NCBI GenBank assembly: GCA_003952965.2
Contig: CM025849.1
Span: forward strand, 15,713,297 to 15,777,296
Reading direction: 5' to 3'
DNA length: 64,000 bases
DNA from: Morella rubra
Taxonomy: Eukaryota > Streptophyta > Magnoliopsida > Fagales > Myricaceae
Shown here piece after piece: positions 47,460 to 59,180 of the stretch. The position numbers were made by a program, and so were the translations under genes. Numbering within the stretch: the first letter of the stretch is position 1; every line of letters begins with the position of its first letter. The notes beneath the pieces were generated by a model. That model saw nothing but the letters and a program-made list of their open reading frames with translations. It did not search any database and had not been told where the DNA came from.

Positions 47460-50056
47460 CTAGTTCACTCTTCTTCTTCGAAGTTGCTGCATCTTTCCAA
47501 AAGTCTTAATAAACCAATTGGGATGCCTTGCAGTGACAAGCTGCCCAATTACAACTCCTATTACAAATCCACATCCATATCCAATTACAACAATCTTCCA
47601 ACCAAAGCTAAACAGTGACTCAAAACTTTGATCCTTTCCAAAAGTCAAAGGTGGTATTGGTGAGTACTCAGAGTTTTCACACATTTTTGACAATGGCCTC
47701 CCACACAATTCTAAATTAGCTTCAAATGAAGTATTCTCGTACGTGTCGAATTGATTTCCACATGGTATAGGTCCTGTGAAATCATTGTAGGAGACATCAA
47801 AGACCGCAAGGTAAGTGAGTTGCGTTAATTGTCCAGGTATCTCTCCAAACAACATGTTCCAAGAAAGGTCCAATGATTCGAGCTGTGTCAAGTTTCCCAA
47901 AGACAATGGTATAGGACCAGTGAGAGCATTATTGGGAAAGGTTGAGCACACGAAGACCTATAAGATTTCCCAGTAGCTCTGGAATTTCGCCTTCAAAACC
48001 ATTGCATGAGAAATCAATGATTGTCAGGTCATCTTTAATCTTCTTGTACTCCAACTCTAGGTGTTTGTTTGTTATTTTGACTGAGTAGTAGTCTCCGATT
48101 GTGACTTTGCTACTCATGTATTGCAACTGATTTGAACCAACAATTTTCATGGCATTTGATTGTAACAGGAAATCTTGCAGGCAAATTTCCAGAGAAATTG
48201 TTGTTAGAGAGGTCAAGGATATGCAATTCGAGCATTGAATCATTGCTTTCAACGTTACTTGCTGCACCATGAAATCCATTGAAATGGAGAATGAAAATCT
48301 TCAACTGGTAAAGATTTTTCAACCAAAAGGGAAAGGTATCCATGATCCGGTTTTTACCAACATTAAGATACTCTAGGTACCACAGTTAGCCAATGAGCTT
48401 GGCATCTGACCCTCTAGTTGGTTTTGACTCAAGTCAATCATCCGCAAGTTGCAATCATTTTGCCATGTATTTGGGATGGCACCATCAAAGTTGTTGCTTT
48501 GCAGTACAAGCACTTGCAAAGAATGACTTAAGTTACCTAAACAAGGATGAAGCATGCCACTCAAATTATTATTGGACAAATCAAGTAACAATAGTGAATT
48601 CATATTGCAAAAGATTGGTGGGATTGCTCCGGTCAAGGCATTATATCTCACTTGATAATACTGGACAAATGGTGGTGGGATGGGCAGTGATCCTTGTAGC
48701 CTGTTATTGTCAGCAAGGAAATAGGTTAGGTTGGACCATTTAAGCATTTCTAGAGGTTGTTGAAAGCCATTGAGAGAGTTGTTAGAAATATAAAAGATAT
48801 GAATAGATGGTGGTGGAACTGGGAATAATCCTTGGAGCTTGTTATTGTGAAGGCAATAAGTGTTTTAGATTATTCCAAGGAAGAACCACCGGAGAATGCT
48901 CGAATCCTGTGAGGAAGTTGTTAGAAAGGTTAGAATTCGAAGAGCTTCTTTACTTACATTATACATCCATCCAGGTATTAATCCTCGAAGATTGTTGCCA
49001 GATAGGGACAATTCAACCAATTTATATGGTTGAGAAAGATATTTGGGAACTTTCTTATGCCGAGATAACTCAATCCTAGAAACTCAATTTTTGATAGAGT
49101 GTCATTTGAATGGGCTCTGTTGAGCCATGACACATCAGTAAAAAAAATTGCCTGAGAGGTCTAGAGACAAGAGCTTGGTGAGGTTACGAGTGAATTCGGG
49201 ATAGATCCGGAAAAATTGCAATAACTGATATCTAAAAATTTAAGGGGACGGCCTAAGGGAAATTCGGGCAACTGACCAGTGAGATTATGATTGAAACCTA
49301 AATCAACTTCTCTAATTGTGGTAGTTGAAAAATTTTAGATGGGAATTTCCCATACAATCCACAATCATTGAGACCTAAATATGTCAAAGAAGATAAATTT
49401 GCCAAGCTTTCGGGTACTGGGGAGGATATATTAACGAAACTGAGATCAAGCTTTTCTAAGCCAGTTAAGTTTTGAACAAAACTTCCCAAACTAATTGTAG
49501 TGTACAAATAAGAATTCCAACTTAGATCAAGGACAGACAACCTGGAGAGGAGCGAAATTTCTGAGGGTATTTGTCCAGAAAAATTAGCATCAGAGAGGTT
49601 GAGGTATGTTAACCTTGAAAGAGAGCCAACTCCAAATGGAATTTGAGAGGAATTGAAGTCATTAAAAGCAAGATTAAGGCGTTGGAGTTGAAGAAGATGG
49701 AAGAGGCTGCTATTAGAGTTGATAGAACCAAAGAGACAGCTGCCACTAAGGTCAAGGCTGATGACGTGGCCTGTGTAGTGATTGCACTGAACCCCGTCCC
49801 AGGAGCAGCAATCACTACTACCGTTCTCTCTTTCTAGACTCCATGATGCTACCTTATGATAAAAATAATATTGTTCTTTGCAAAAGGACTCGTTCAGGAC
49901 AAGAAAGCTATCCCTGAACTGAAACAAGGCTGAGCTCTCATGTTCATGACAAAGAGGCCGGCGAGAAGAGAAAGAGAAATTAGTGAGCAAAAGAAGAGAC
50001 ATGAAGGTAAAGAAAAGAAAGCGCAGGAGGATGAAGTAGTCTAAATACGTGGCCAT
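47460..50056 (-). pseudogene. LRR receptor-like protein (Cf-9/RLP type), full span but broken
   Basis: From the ATG at 50056: signal peptide (FILLRFLFFTFMSLLLLTNF), LRR N-terminal cap (CHEHESSALFQFRDSF, DCCSWDGVQCNHYTGHVI), then LRRs (LDLSGSCLFGSI, LTYLNLSDANFSGQIPSE, LEKLDLSFVNIS) to a stop at 49298. LRRs continue in other frames (NHNLTGQLPEFPLGRPLKFL, 48747-48373 with LDLSNNNLSG, 48343-48110 with LHFNGFHGAASNV). The C-terminal part (47951-47460) has more LRRs, an acidic spacer, the membrane segment [20 protein letters not shown] and a short basic tail. RLPs are plasma-membrane pattern or effector receptors without a kinase. At least four frameshifts or stops are present (near 49310, 49150, 48370 and 48150). 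It keeps the whole 2.6 kb span of a single-exon RLP gene, so loss of function is probably recent. Confidence 0.88.
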
Positions 50057-51704
50057 GCTTATCTATGGACAATCTTTTTCTCTCTTTGTAAGATGAGGAA
50101 AGAAGTGGAATTTGTATGGGTTTTATAGACCCCAAGCTAGGAAGAAGAATCTACTTCAACGAAATGCTACTGATCATGACTTGCTGCCTTGTGGAAAAAC
50201 TGCGCACTACTAGTTGATCCAATTACTTTCTTGTCTAAGTGGTCCAAATTGTCAAACTTTTGCTAGAAGCAAAGGAAAAGTATTGGAAACTTCGGGTAAG
50301 TGAAAATGAAAAATTGCATACTTAAGATATGAAAATTACAAATTTTAGAATGAGATAATTGCAATCGTATTTGCTCTAATTTAGCTAGAAAAAACAAACT
50401 AACGATGGAAAGAACCTTTTTTCCATTTTTTGTGGCTATTAAAAATAAGGGGATCAAAACAATCAAAATTATGCTGGAAGAAGACAAGAGTACATCACTG
50501 CTTCAAAACGTCAAGATTTGTGAAATTCAGTAATTTGCTGATCCCAAGCCAAAAATAAGGAATCAAAATAAATGATTCTTCAACGTAGCAAAAAATAAAT
50601 AACAATAATAATAATAATTCTAAGAATTCTTTCTTTTTGCTTGATTTTGACATTCTCCGATGTTTATAAGATATGTGACATACCATATGATCATGTATAT
50701 ATATTTTGACAGTTGATGTTTGTCATTAATTCTGTTAAAAATAGGATGAAAATATAAAATATAATTTATTTTTCAAGCGTATCTTAAATCCACACAGTGA
50801 TTTGTTATTTTTACAAATCTAAACAGTTTTTTAAAATTTCATAAAAATCTAGGAAGTAATTTTCAAAAAGTAGTACTACAGGACAACATATTTGAGGGCG
50901 ATGCCCGAGTGGTGTTTAAGCAAGTGGATGACAGAAACTTGCAGATAACTAGGAATGTTATTCCATTATTACTAATTTTAATAACGAGGAATATTATTAG
51001 ATTTTTCTTCTTCTTCTTCTTTTTCTTTTTTTGGTCATGTGTGCATTTGAGTTTCCTAAAAAATTCCATATAAGAATTTTCCATCATAGATATATGTGAA
51101 ATCAAGTGGTGTCTTAAATTTACAAGCAGAGGGACCAAAGATTTAAAATATAGGTCTTGATTCCAAAATAACATAAAGCACAAATATATAGTTTACATTT
51201 CTTCCTATTTGTTTTCCTTTAAAGAAAGGAAAAGACATCGATGTGATTAATAGAATACTAACTTTTCAGTATCGAAAAGTACCGAAGGGGTGACTTTCTT
51301 GACTCATGTTATGTTTGGAGAAATTTTTTTTTTAAGTTAGTCAAGATGTGAACACAAGGTGAGTGCGACCACTCCTTGATTGAAAAAAAAAAAAAAAAAG
51401 ATGTCATCTCAATAATGCCTTGTGAAAAACTGCATAAGTGGTCAATCCACTTGCTAATTTATGTGGTCCAGACTATCAAAAGTCTGTCCGAATTATTGGA
51501 GAGAAGAGTGCAACGAATTTTTTTTAGCTACTTGAAAGCCGATAAAAAACTATCAAAATCATGCTAGTAAAAAGACTGAAGGAGTCGAAGCTTCTTGAAA
51601 ACTAAAGGGAAATGGCAGCAATAATTCTTCAACTTAGCAAATATGTAAAAATGATAATAAAACAAATTCTTACTCCCAGCGTGCATGGTGCACTTGATTG
51701 TGGC
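50057..51704. other. RLP upstream region with internal duplications
   Basis: Two separate blocks here have diverged second copies further right: 50180-50640 resembles 51410-51690 (TGCCTTGTGAAAAACTGC..., TCAAAATCATGCTAG), and 51095-51395 resembles 53365-53640 (AAGTGGTGTCTTAAATTTAC..., GGTGACTTTCTTGA, GTGAGTGCGACCA). No coding sequence was recognised. Confidence 0.6.
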
Positions 51705-53068
51705 TAGGGGTGTTCAAAGCCACCGGTAAAATCCGGTACAACCAGCATCGGCACCGGAACTGGCACCGGATTCCCGGTATCCGGACTAACTGGTGCCGGT
51801 ACCAGTGGCTTAAATTTTGGAAAAGCCGGTGGGTTTACCGGTTCCCAGTTTACCCGACACCGAGTTCCCGGGTACCGGTAAACCGGGTTTCCATTTACAA
51901 AGGAGAAACATGTACATCGAACCAGAACTGAATCAAATAGGTTGAAAAAGAAACCTTGCCCCTTGACTACACGAATTTGATTCAGCTGTAGTTCGACCTG
52001 GACTACGATAAGGATGAGGACGATGACTACTATGAATAAGAACGTTCAGATGTCTTTCTCCCTTCTCTCTCTCTCTCTCCTGTGTGTCTGTGCGTCTTTC
52101 TGTGTTCAACCTGGACTATGATGAGGATAAGGACGACGACTGTGATGAAGGAGAAGGTTCAGATGTCTTTCTCCCTTCTCTCTCTCTCTTGTGTATTGCG
52201 TCTTTCTAAGGCGTAATTATTTTCGAATAAGATTTAAAAGAAAAATAAAATAACTCCCAACATGACTTTGGTTAGTTTATTTTCGAATCACATAAAACTA
52301 AACTGAAAAGAAAAAAAAAAAAGAGAAGAAGAAGAAGAAAATACCTGGAATATACAACCGAAGTGCAGATCATAATTATTGAAATTTACAGAATTTTAAA
52401 TAATACATACAAAATTTTAAATTACCTTGTTTTTAGATCGATAATATTTTTTTTTCTTGTAATTCCTGAATGTTCCATTGGTTCTAAATTACTATCAAGT
52501 TAAGGGCTACTCAATTTTTTATATTCAATTTTCTTTTAAATCTCGAAAAGTAGTTGTGATATAATAGTGCTTATGATTTATGAAAGTGAATTTAGTGCTT
52601 GACATATTTTTCATGGGCTTTGTAGTCAATTTCTGCGTAGAAGTAATTTAAGATTTATGCCAAAAAAGATTCATTTGTGTAACTAATAATAGATTATTAG
52701 ATTCTTCTTGAGCTACTGTTGTTGGGTTGTTAATTTTGGATTTTATTAGTTTGGACTTTAGATTCTCATCTTATCTTTTAAGATATTCTTTAATTTTATT
52801 GATTTTAGATTTCATTAGTTTAGATTTTATTGATATGTGATCAATTGACCAAAAGAAAAAAGAAAAAAAATACATTGGGCAAAGTGCATAAAACGCTAAA
52901 AAAATGGTCCAATATAAATGCAGGTTAACAGGGAACCGTCACCGCTAAAAGCCGATTTTTATCCTTAACGGTGTAAGTGTAGGTAGCCAATATTTAAAAA
53001 TCGGCCTATCCAATGTAGGTGCCGGTTTTGGCCAAAACCAGCACCTACACCGGGGTTGAACAGCCCTA
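51705..53068. mobile_element. Non-autonomous hAT transposon with exact 8-bp target duplication
   Basis: The left end TAGGGGTGTTCAAAGCC and right end (reverse complement) TAGGGCTGTTCAACCCC form short inverted repeats. ATTGTGGC occurs at 51697-51704 and again at 53069-53076, a perfect 8-bp duplication as made by hAT transposases. Subterminal sequence on both sides is rich in CCGGT/ACCGG motifs, typical of transposase-binding regions in hAT elements. The 1364-base body has no transposase gene. It holds a 113-base tandem duplication and A/T-rich filler. Confidence 0.88.
51991..52210 (+). repeat. 113-base tandem duplication encoding an acidic stretch, inside the hAT
   Basis: Copies start GTTCGACCTGGACTA (51991) and GTTCAACCTGGACTA (52104). 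In one frame they read FDLDYDKDEDDDYYE (then a stop) and FNLDYDEDKDDDCDEGEGSD, followed by SDVFLPSLSLS encoded by a CT-rich run. It could be a captured host gene fragment or remains of the transposase; I cannot tell which. Confidence 0.6.
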
Positions 53069-53076
53069 ATTGTGGC

Positions 53077-55270
53077 ATCCTCTTGTGTCACTACAATAAA
53101 TTTGACTTTTTGAAACGGTTTAAAATCTATCCAAAAAAGTACTCTTTGAGAATGGATATTAAATTTTATACTGAAAAATAGAGCAAGTTCATTTTTTGGG
53201 ACAGAAATTAAACCATCCCGAAAACTCTTTTTTTTTTTTTTTTAAGTAAGAATGTTATTGAGTTAGTACTAACTTGTATCCATATTTAAATTGTCCGAAT
53301 TATTTTTTTTAAGTAGTCACATATGCATGCATTAGAGTGTCCTTCAAAAACCACGTATGACTTTTCTATTCTAGATCAAGTGGCACATTGAATTTACAAA
53401 CGAAGGGACCAAAAAAATTTTAAAACGTGGGTCTCGATTCTAAAATAGTAAAAAGCACAAATATATTTTTTCTTAGAAGAAAGGAAAATATGTTGTTGTG
53501 ATTACTAGAATATTAATTTGTTAGTATAAACGAATACTGAAGGAATGACTTTCTTGATCCATACTATTATGTTTGGAGAGACTTCCTTTTTAAGTCAGTC
53601 AAGACGTGAATCCATGATGAGTGCGACCATATATTCCTACAATTACAGTAGAGCGCTTTATGGACTATGAAGAAAGACGAAAAACGACTTGGAAAACTTC
53701 CTTATGACTATACATTCAACGAACATAAATACCACGCATGCTCAATCCTTACAATTTTTTTTAATAGTTTTTACTTCCGAGAAAGCCCCTTAATGTCAAT
53801 GCAATACAAATCATATGGCACATAGTAAATTTTAGCATAATTACAAAAATTACAAAATAATCTCTCTGTCCCCCTCAACTCATTTTTTTTCACTATAATA
53901 TTCATTCAAATCTTCTCTTTCTATATTTTTTTTCACCAATTTTCATAAAACTATTTTCACTTTTTCACTAATTCTTATAAACTATCTTCATTTTTTTACC
54001 AATTTTCACACCCCAAATTTTGACACTCAAACACACCCTCAAAAGTCATGTCGTTGCCTTTGCTTGATGGCCACCATGTGGGTCAACATGCAATCCAATC
54101 AATCTTCCGCCCACATCATCGTAGGGCCTTTGTTTGGACCCTCAGTGGAGATGACCCTTTATAAACATCTAGCCCTATGTAGATAAAGAGGAAAGAGTAG
54201 CCCAAGGCCCTATAATTTTTGAGTTTTCTAGACGAAGTTATGGTTGAATTACTTCAAGGAGGTCAGGCTAGTAGCTAATTTCGAGGTCTAGCGAACTTTG
54301 GACGATTTTGCTATTTTTAGCTTGTTCTTTTGGATTTTCAAAGTGTCTTTTCATTTCCGAAGAGTCTTTTAAGTTTCCTAAGTCTCAATTAATATTTTGG
54401 AAGTTGTATTTCTTTTACTCATGCTTGAAGGGTTGTTCCAAGCTTTGCTATTTAAACCTTTCTCTAGTAGTGGAAAAATAGAGATTTTGAGTGTTTATAC
54501 AACTTGAGCCTTAGGCTACTTTGAAGAAGGATTTCTTCTACAAACTCTTATCCTTCGGTGGATTCCAATAGGTGGCGAGTTCTTGCTCTGTATCCCATGT
54601 TTGGATTACATGGGTGGTGATTTCTGTATCCCTTTGTGTTCTACTTGGGTGGTGAGCTTATATGTCCAAGTGTGTAAATTAGTGTATTCTTGAGTGTTTC
54701 CCGACATTCTCATAAACATTTTGAGATACCCATACACTTTCCGGACCTTCACATTATCCTAAAATCCCATTACTATCCCGATGGTATCCATTTCACCTGA
54801 AGCATTCTAACCATCCCGAAGTGCTCACAATGTATCCCATGCCCTTCCCCGGTTAACCCCGGTATCACAAATTACTCGCTCCTCTCCTCTACTTTTTCTT
54901 TTACTTATTTATCGCCAACATTCCCACCACGGCGTCTCTGGTCCAAAGCACAAACACAAGCCCAAACTCAAACTCAAACCCCGAAATCCCCAACACCCAG
55001 CACTGCAACAATCTCATTTTTGAGAATCAGAGGCAAATAGTCAGACAATTAAATATGCCTCAAAAATTCAGTTCACGAAGGAATTCTCCTTTCACACATC
55101 TAATTGATTCATCATTCTTGCCACTGCATTTCTTCGAAAAAAATGACCAGTAAAAGTTCAGAAACCAAATCTAGAAATATCAAGCTAATAATCTTCACAC
55201 ATGACACATCTAATTTCTTCTTTTACTTATTTATCGCCAACATCCCCACCTTAGAGTGAGATTCTTAGAA
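53077..55270. other. Intergenic, duplicated and A/T-rich sequence
   Basis: It contains the second copy of an RLP upstream block (53365-53640), A/T-rich repeat DNA (53830-54020), and an unassigned stretch at 54020-54900. A 24-base direct repeat (CTTTTACTTATTTATCGCC core) lies at 54897 and 55219. No gene was recognised. Confidence 0.45.
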
Positions 55271-55275
55271 CTTAC

Positions 55276-55497
55276 CAATGGAGCTGAAATCCCATTTATC
55301 TGAAACCACCACTGACGAAATAGCACGGAGACTATCCGCAGTGAGGCTCGAAAGATGAAAAAGGAAATGACAGATCCAATGGCAAAGAAAAATGACTGGT
55401 AGATAAGGTTCAGCGGGAGAAATGGAGGACTCAAAAAGAAAATTCTAGAGAGATCCATACGTTTTAATTTTTCGGAGTTGACTCGAAACACTTCCAT
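55276..55497 (-). other. Exon-like ORF with hydrophobic segments, unrecognised
   Basis: The ATG at 55497 opens a frame with a hydrophobic run (FLPLNLIYQSFFFAIGSVIS) up to a good splice donor (GTAAGTTC, just left of about 55276). It looks like the first coding exon of a membrane protein, but no following exon or family was recognised. It may be spurious. Confidence 0.25.
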
Positions 55498-55962
55498 GAT
55501 TCCACGGAGGAAGGCAACCTTAAGGGTCGTGTTCGAAGATAGATAGTTGCAAAAATCATGATACCAAAAATAAGAGAAAATTGTTTATTATTAGAAAAGG
55601 AAAAAGAGAAACGATTTGGAGAAACCCCAGAGATTGGCAGGGAGATGGGTGATGGTGTTTTGCGCCGAAGAAGATATAGTTGACATTGTAGGTGACGTGG
55701 AGGGTGACGCGGTGGCTGATGTGGCGTCGACTAGGAGAGAGGACAGGGACAGGCCATGTGGCGGCGTGCCATTGGTTATGATATGACATCCGTTTGCCAC
55801 GTCGAAAAAATCCATTAAGTTGGTCGAGCCGCATTAATGGAGGAATGTATATGAGAAAGTTATTAACTCTAGGGACCATTGCAGGCCAAAGTGAACCTTA
55901 GGAACTTTTTTTAGAAAATGTTAAACCACGTGGACCTACGGAACAATTAAGCCTAATTATTT
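55498..55962. other. Intergenic sequence
   Basis: Overlapping ORFs on the minus strand (55556-55879) show no known domain. The wording resembles moderately repeated plant intergenic DNA. Confidence 0.35.
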
Positions 55963-56200
55963 TAAGGATAAATACAAAATCAGTCCTTGTGGTATATATG
56001 AAAATCGAATAAGTCCTCGTAATAACAAAAACATAAAATTAGTCTCTCTGGTTTCACTTTCATTTGTCGTTGGTCCCTTCACCAATAACTAATTTTATGT
56101 ATTTATGAGATCAAAGGAACTAATTTTATACTTTTGTTATCACGAGGACTAGTTCGATTTTCGAGTATACAACATGAACTGATTTTGTATTTATTCCTTA
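55963..56200. repeat. Small fold-back (inverted repeat) element
   Basis: TAAGGATAAATACAAAATCAG at the left is mirrored by CTGATTTTGTATTTATTCCTTA at the right. Arms of about 85-100 bases pair with moderate divergence. It is a MITE-like structure without coding capacity. Confidence 0.75.
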
Positions 56201-57359
56201 TTTTACATTTTAGCTAATTAGTTCTTAGCTTTAAAATCCATTAAATTAGTCCTTAGAATTTAAAATTTGATGAATTTAAAACCCCAAGGACTAATATAAT
56301 AAATTTTAAAGCTCAGAGATTAATCAGATAAAATGGTAAACCACAATCAAATTTTAGATATATCCCTCGGGAATTTTTATCAAGTAGGATGCATTGATAA
56401 TTATAGGTCTAAGTTATTATAGAAAGGAGGTTAAAGAAATGAGACTACTTGTTATAATTTTCATGTCTATCAGTTTATTATTATTATTTTTTTTTTTTTT
56501 TGCAGGCTTTTGTTATTAATTATGTCCTTAGTATAAATAAGATTAGACTAAGGCTCGACCTATTTTGAAGGAAAGTTTGGGAGCCCACACGTCTAACCTA
56601 GGCCTAACGAGTCTTCATGAGATAGTCAAACCGCATTGTTTTATATAATTCCGGCCCGCACGTTTTGGACTTTAAGGGACATAATGGATAAGGGCCCAAA
56701 GAGCCACCCAAAATCGTACTTGGAAGTGACTGAGGTGCAGTCGTCACCTTCTTGGTCATTAAAATCTTCAGGACAAAATTCCTCCCACAAACCTTGTCAA
56801 TTTCAAATGATTTGTAAACATTGCTAGGATCCAAAGGATAAGAACTCAGACTAAAAGTTCTACTGCCTTCCCACTAAAAAAAGAATACACGAGTCGCAAG
56901 TCCATATCAAAGGTCGTCGAAAAGAACCACAACAAAAAGGGTTTGAGTGCCGGTTGCACCGAAGATGTGCGGGAATAGCCATTATTCACAGTCGATTTAG
57001 GTAGTTGTAAGTTATCTACCTCTTTCAGTTAATGCTGAAAGAAAAAAATAGCTTCACCATGTGCCCTCTCTCTCATAGTTCTTTTACCCCAATATGCACC
57101 TCTCACTAATGTGGTCAACCATGATTTCCAAAGTTAGAGTTCAGTCCACCAGGAGAATAGCATGATAGTGTCAGCCCCTAGCTGGACAGACTCCAGGACA
57201 AGGGGGTGCAGTGTACTAAGACATATTGCTATGCCCCTCACCCCATTTTTGTTTCAATGTGAATGTGCCAAGGAGAGTAAATGCATTTGTTTGATTACCA
57301 TTTTGCAATAATTTGGCAAGAGAAATAACAGAACGTTGATCCATAAGAGAGAGACTTAC
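56201..57359. other. Intergenic region downstream of the ARF4-like pseudogene
   Basis: I looked on the minus strand for the final ARF exon (the EFC...KIFIYT-type end of the PB1 domain) and did not find it. No other gene was recognised. Confidence 0.5.
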
Positions 57360-59180
57360 TGCCATGGGTCATCCCCAACAACCATTACGTCATTCTCACT
57401 GTCAGTATACAAGATCCGCCATCCTTTATCAGGATCTTGCAGAAGACCTTCCATGCTAAAGAGCCGCTCCAGTTCACTCAGCAGGTCACCATATCCATTC
57501 AGTCTAGAGAGATCAATGGCTCTTCCTACTAAGCTGCCTTGCTTGTGAACCTTAACTAATGTTATGCAAAATAAGTGGGAAAGTACCAAAAAGGCATGCA
57601 ACTATCCAAAGTCAATGTTATTGTAGCTTACCTTAATTAGTACAGCTCCTCTTACCAGAAACTTGTGAGCTTGGGGCTTCCCCAGTCAAGGAAAACCCAA
57701 AAAGTTTACAGCCAGTCACATGCCCACTGAATGTTTCATCTTTAGGAATTCTCGTGGTCACTCCTAAAGTGGGAGCAGCAGACAAGTTTTCTGCTGGCCC
57801 GTGTTCATTTGGTAGATTTCTTTGTCCAAATTCACTCGTTATAACGCCCGTCTTAAGAGAAGATGAGTTGAATAATACATTCTCTCTTGATACGTTCGTT
57901 GCATAAGAGCGCATTCTGGGATTTTGACCAGCTTGGTAGATTCCACCATAAGGAAAATATCTTTGAAGGTTCTCTGATTGCGGGGCATAGAAATTGAGCT
58001 TTGGTTCTTGATACATGTTAAAAGAATCGCAACCAGGATTTGGTCTTCACCTAGCATCTAAATTGAGTTCAGATTTTCTTGTGAGAGATCTCAATGGGCA
58101 GATTTCTTGACCTTGCAAGACCTTCGGATATCCATCAGATTCCGCAAAGCCTGTGTAGGTGATGGGATGGGGCGTCAAAAACTCACTAATGTTTGACTTT
58201 CCTAATCCAGCCGATGCTCGATTTTGATATGCAGGGGATCGCATCTCAAAATCCAGTGGGCGGTTTACAGTATCACATCCATAGAAGGGTGATACGAAAC
58301 CTGCATTTTCTTGACCTTGCAAGACCTTAGGAGATCTAACACTCCTCAAAGTCCAAAAACCCTACCCCTCCTGCTGCAAGAAAAATTATATTTCAAAGGC
58401 AAATTAATGGGCAAATACAAATTATTGAAGGCTAGTATTTCCATCTCAATGTGAAGATATGTACCCGTGACAGGGTTGTCAGGTGGGGGTGCCTGCAGAC
58501 TTGTCCTCAGTTTTTTAAGCCATGGAGAAGACTGAATGCTCAACGGTGGGAGGGAAACGGAAGGATCAATTTCCCACGGGGAAACTCGATCTTGATGGTC
58601 ACTTCCAATATTATAAGAAGAATATTACTACTAAACGAGTCACAACATGGTTCTTAAAGAACTCTAGTTTCTCAAAAATGAGTTTCAATACACAAAAGTG
58701 ATTTTTATGTAGTGTATTCATAAGATGCATTTAAGAGAAGGTACATGGAAAAGAAATGTTCATAGATCAAGAAGAAAGCTTACAACAAAATCCCAGTAAA
58801 TCTAATGGTACATCAAATTTAAGAACCTTCTCTGCAGTTAATTATATGTAAAGAAAGATAACAAGACTAACCATCAAACATCTCCATTTGGAATTAGGCC
58901 ACCGGTAGGGATCCGCATCACTTATTCCAGTAACCACCACACTACATCAGCAAGAAAGCAGAATCTGATATTATATTCTGAAAACAGAACATCACGGGGA
59001 AAACATGTTGGTTACGCTATATGATCAAATATATTCATAGACCTTCTTTCTGGTGAGTCATCCATTTCAAATCTTGTTTTGAACCTTGTCCCAATGGTCA
59101 CTGGATTGGCAATGCTTTTGACATACTTTTGGTAGGATATGACAAACTCTGCGTGACTGGCCATGCAATTCAGCATCTAC
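57360..59180 (-). pseudogene. ARF4-like auxin response factor, internal fragment, broken
   Basis: Minus-strand exons in order: about 59175-59043 (SHAEFVISYQKYVKSIANPV, FEMDDSPERR); 58947-58872 (VVTGISDADPYRWPNSKWRC); about 58612-58466 (HQDRVSPWEIDPSVSLPPLS, SSPWLKKLRTSLQAPPPDN); 58370-57632 (GFLDFEE, SPKVLQGQENAGFVSPFYGC, GCKLFGFSLTGE); and 57550-57360 (VHKQGSLVGRAIDLSRLNGY, GWRILYTDSENDVMVVGDDP). These are the ARF domain, the middle region and most of the PB1 (Aux/IAA-type) domain. The wording is closest to ARF4, a repressor ARF of organ polarity. Lesions: a frameshift near 58335, TGA at 58047-58049, and a 4-base insertion giving TAA at 57633-57635. The B3 DNA-binding exons and the last exon are absent. 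It cannot encode a working factor. Confidence 0.87.
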
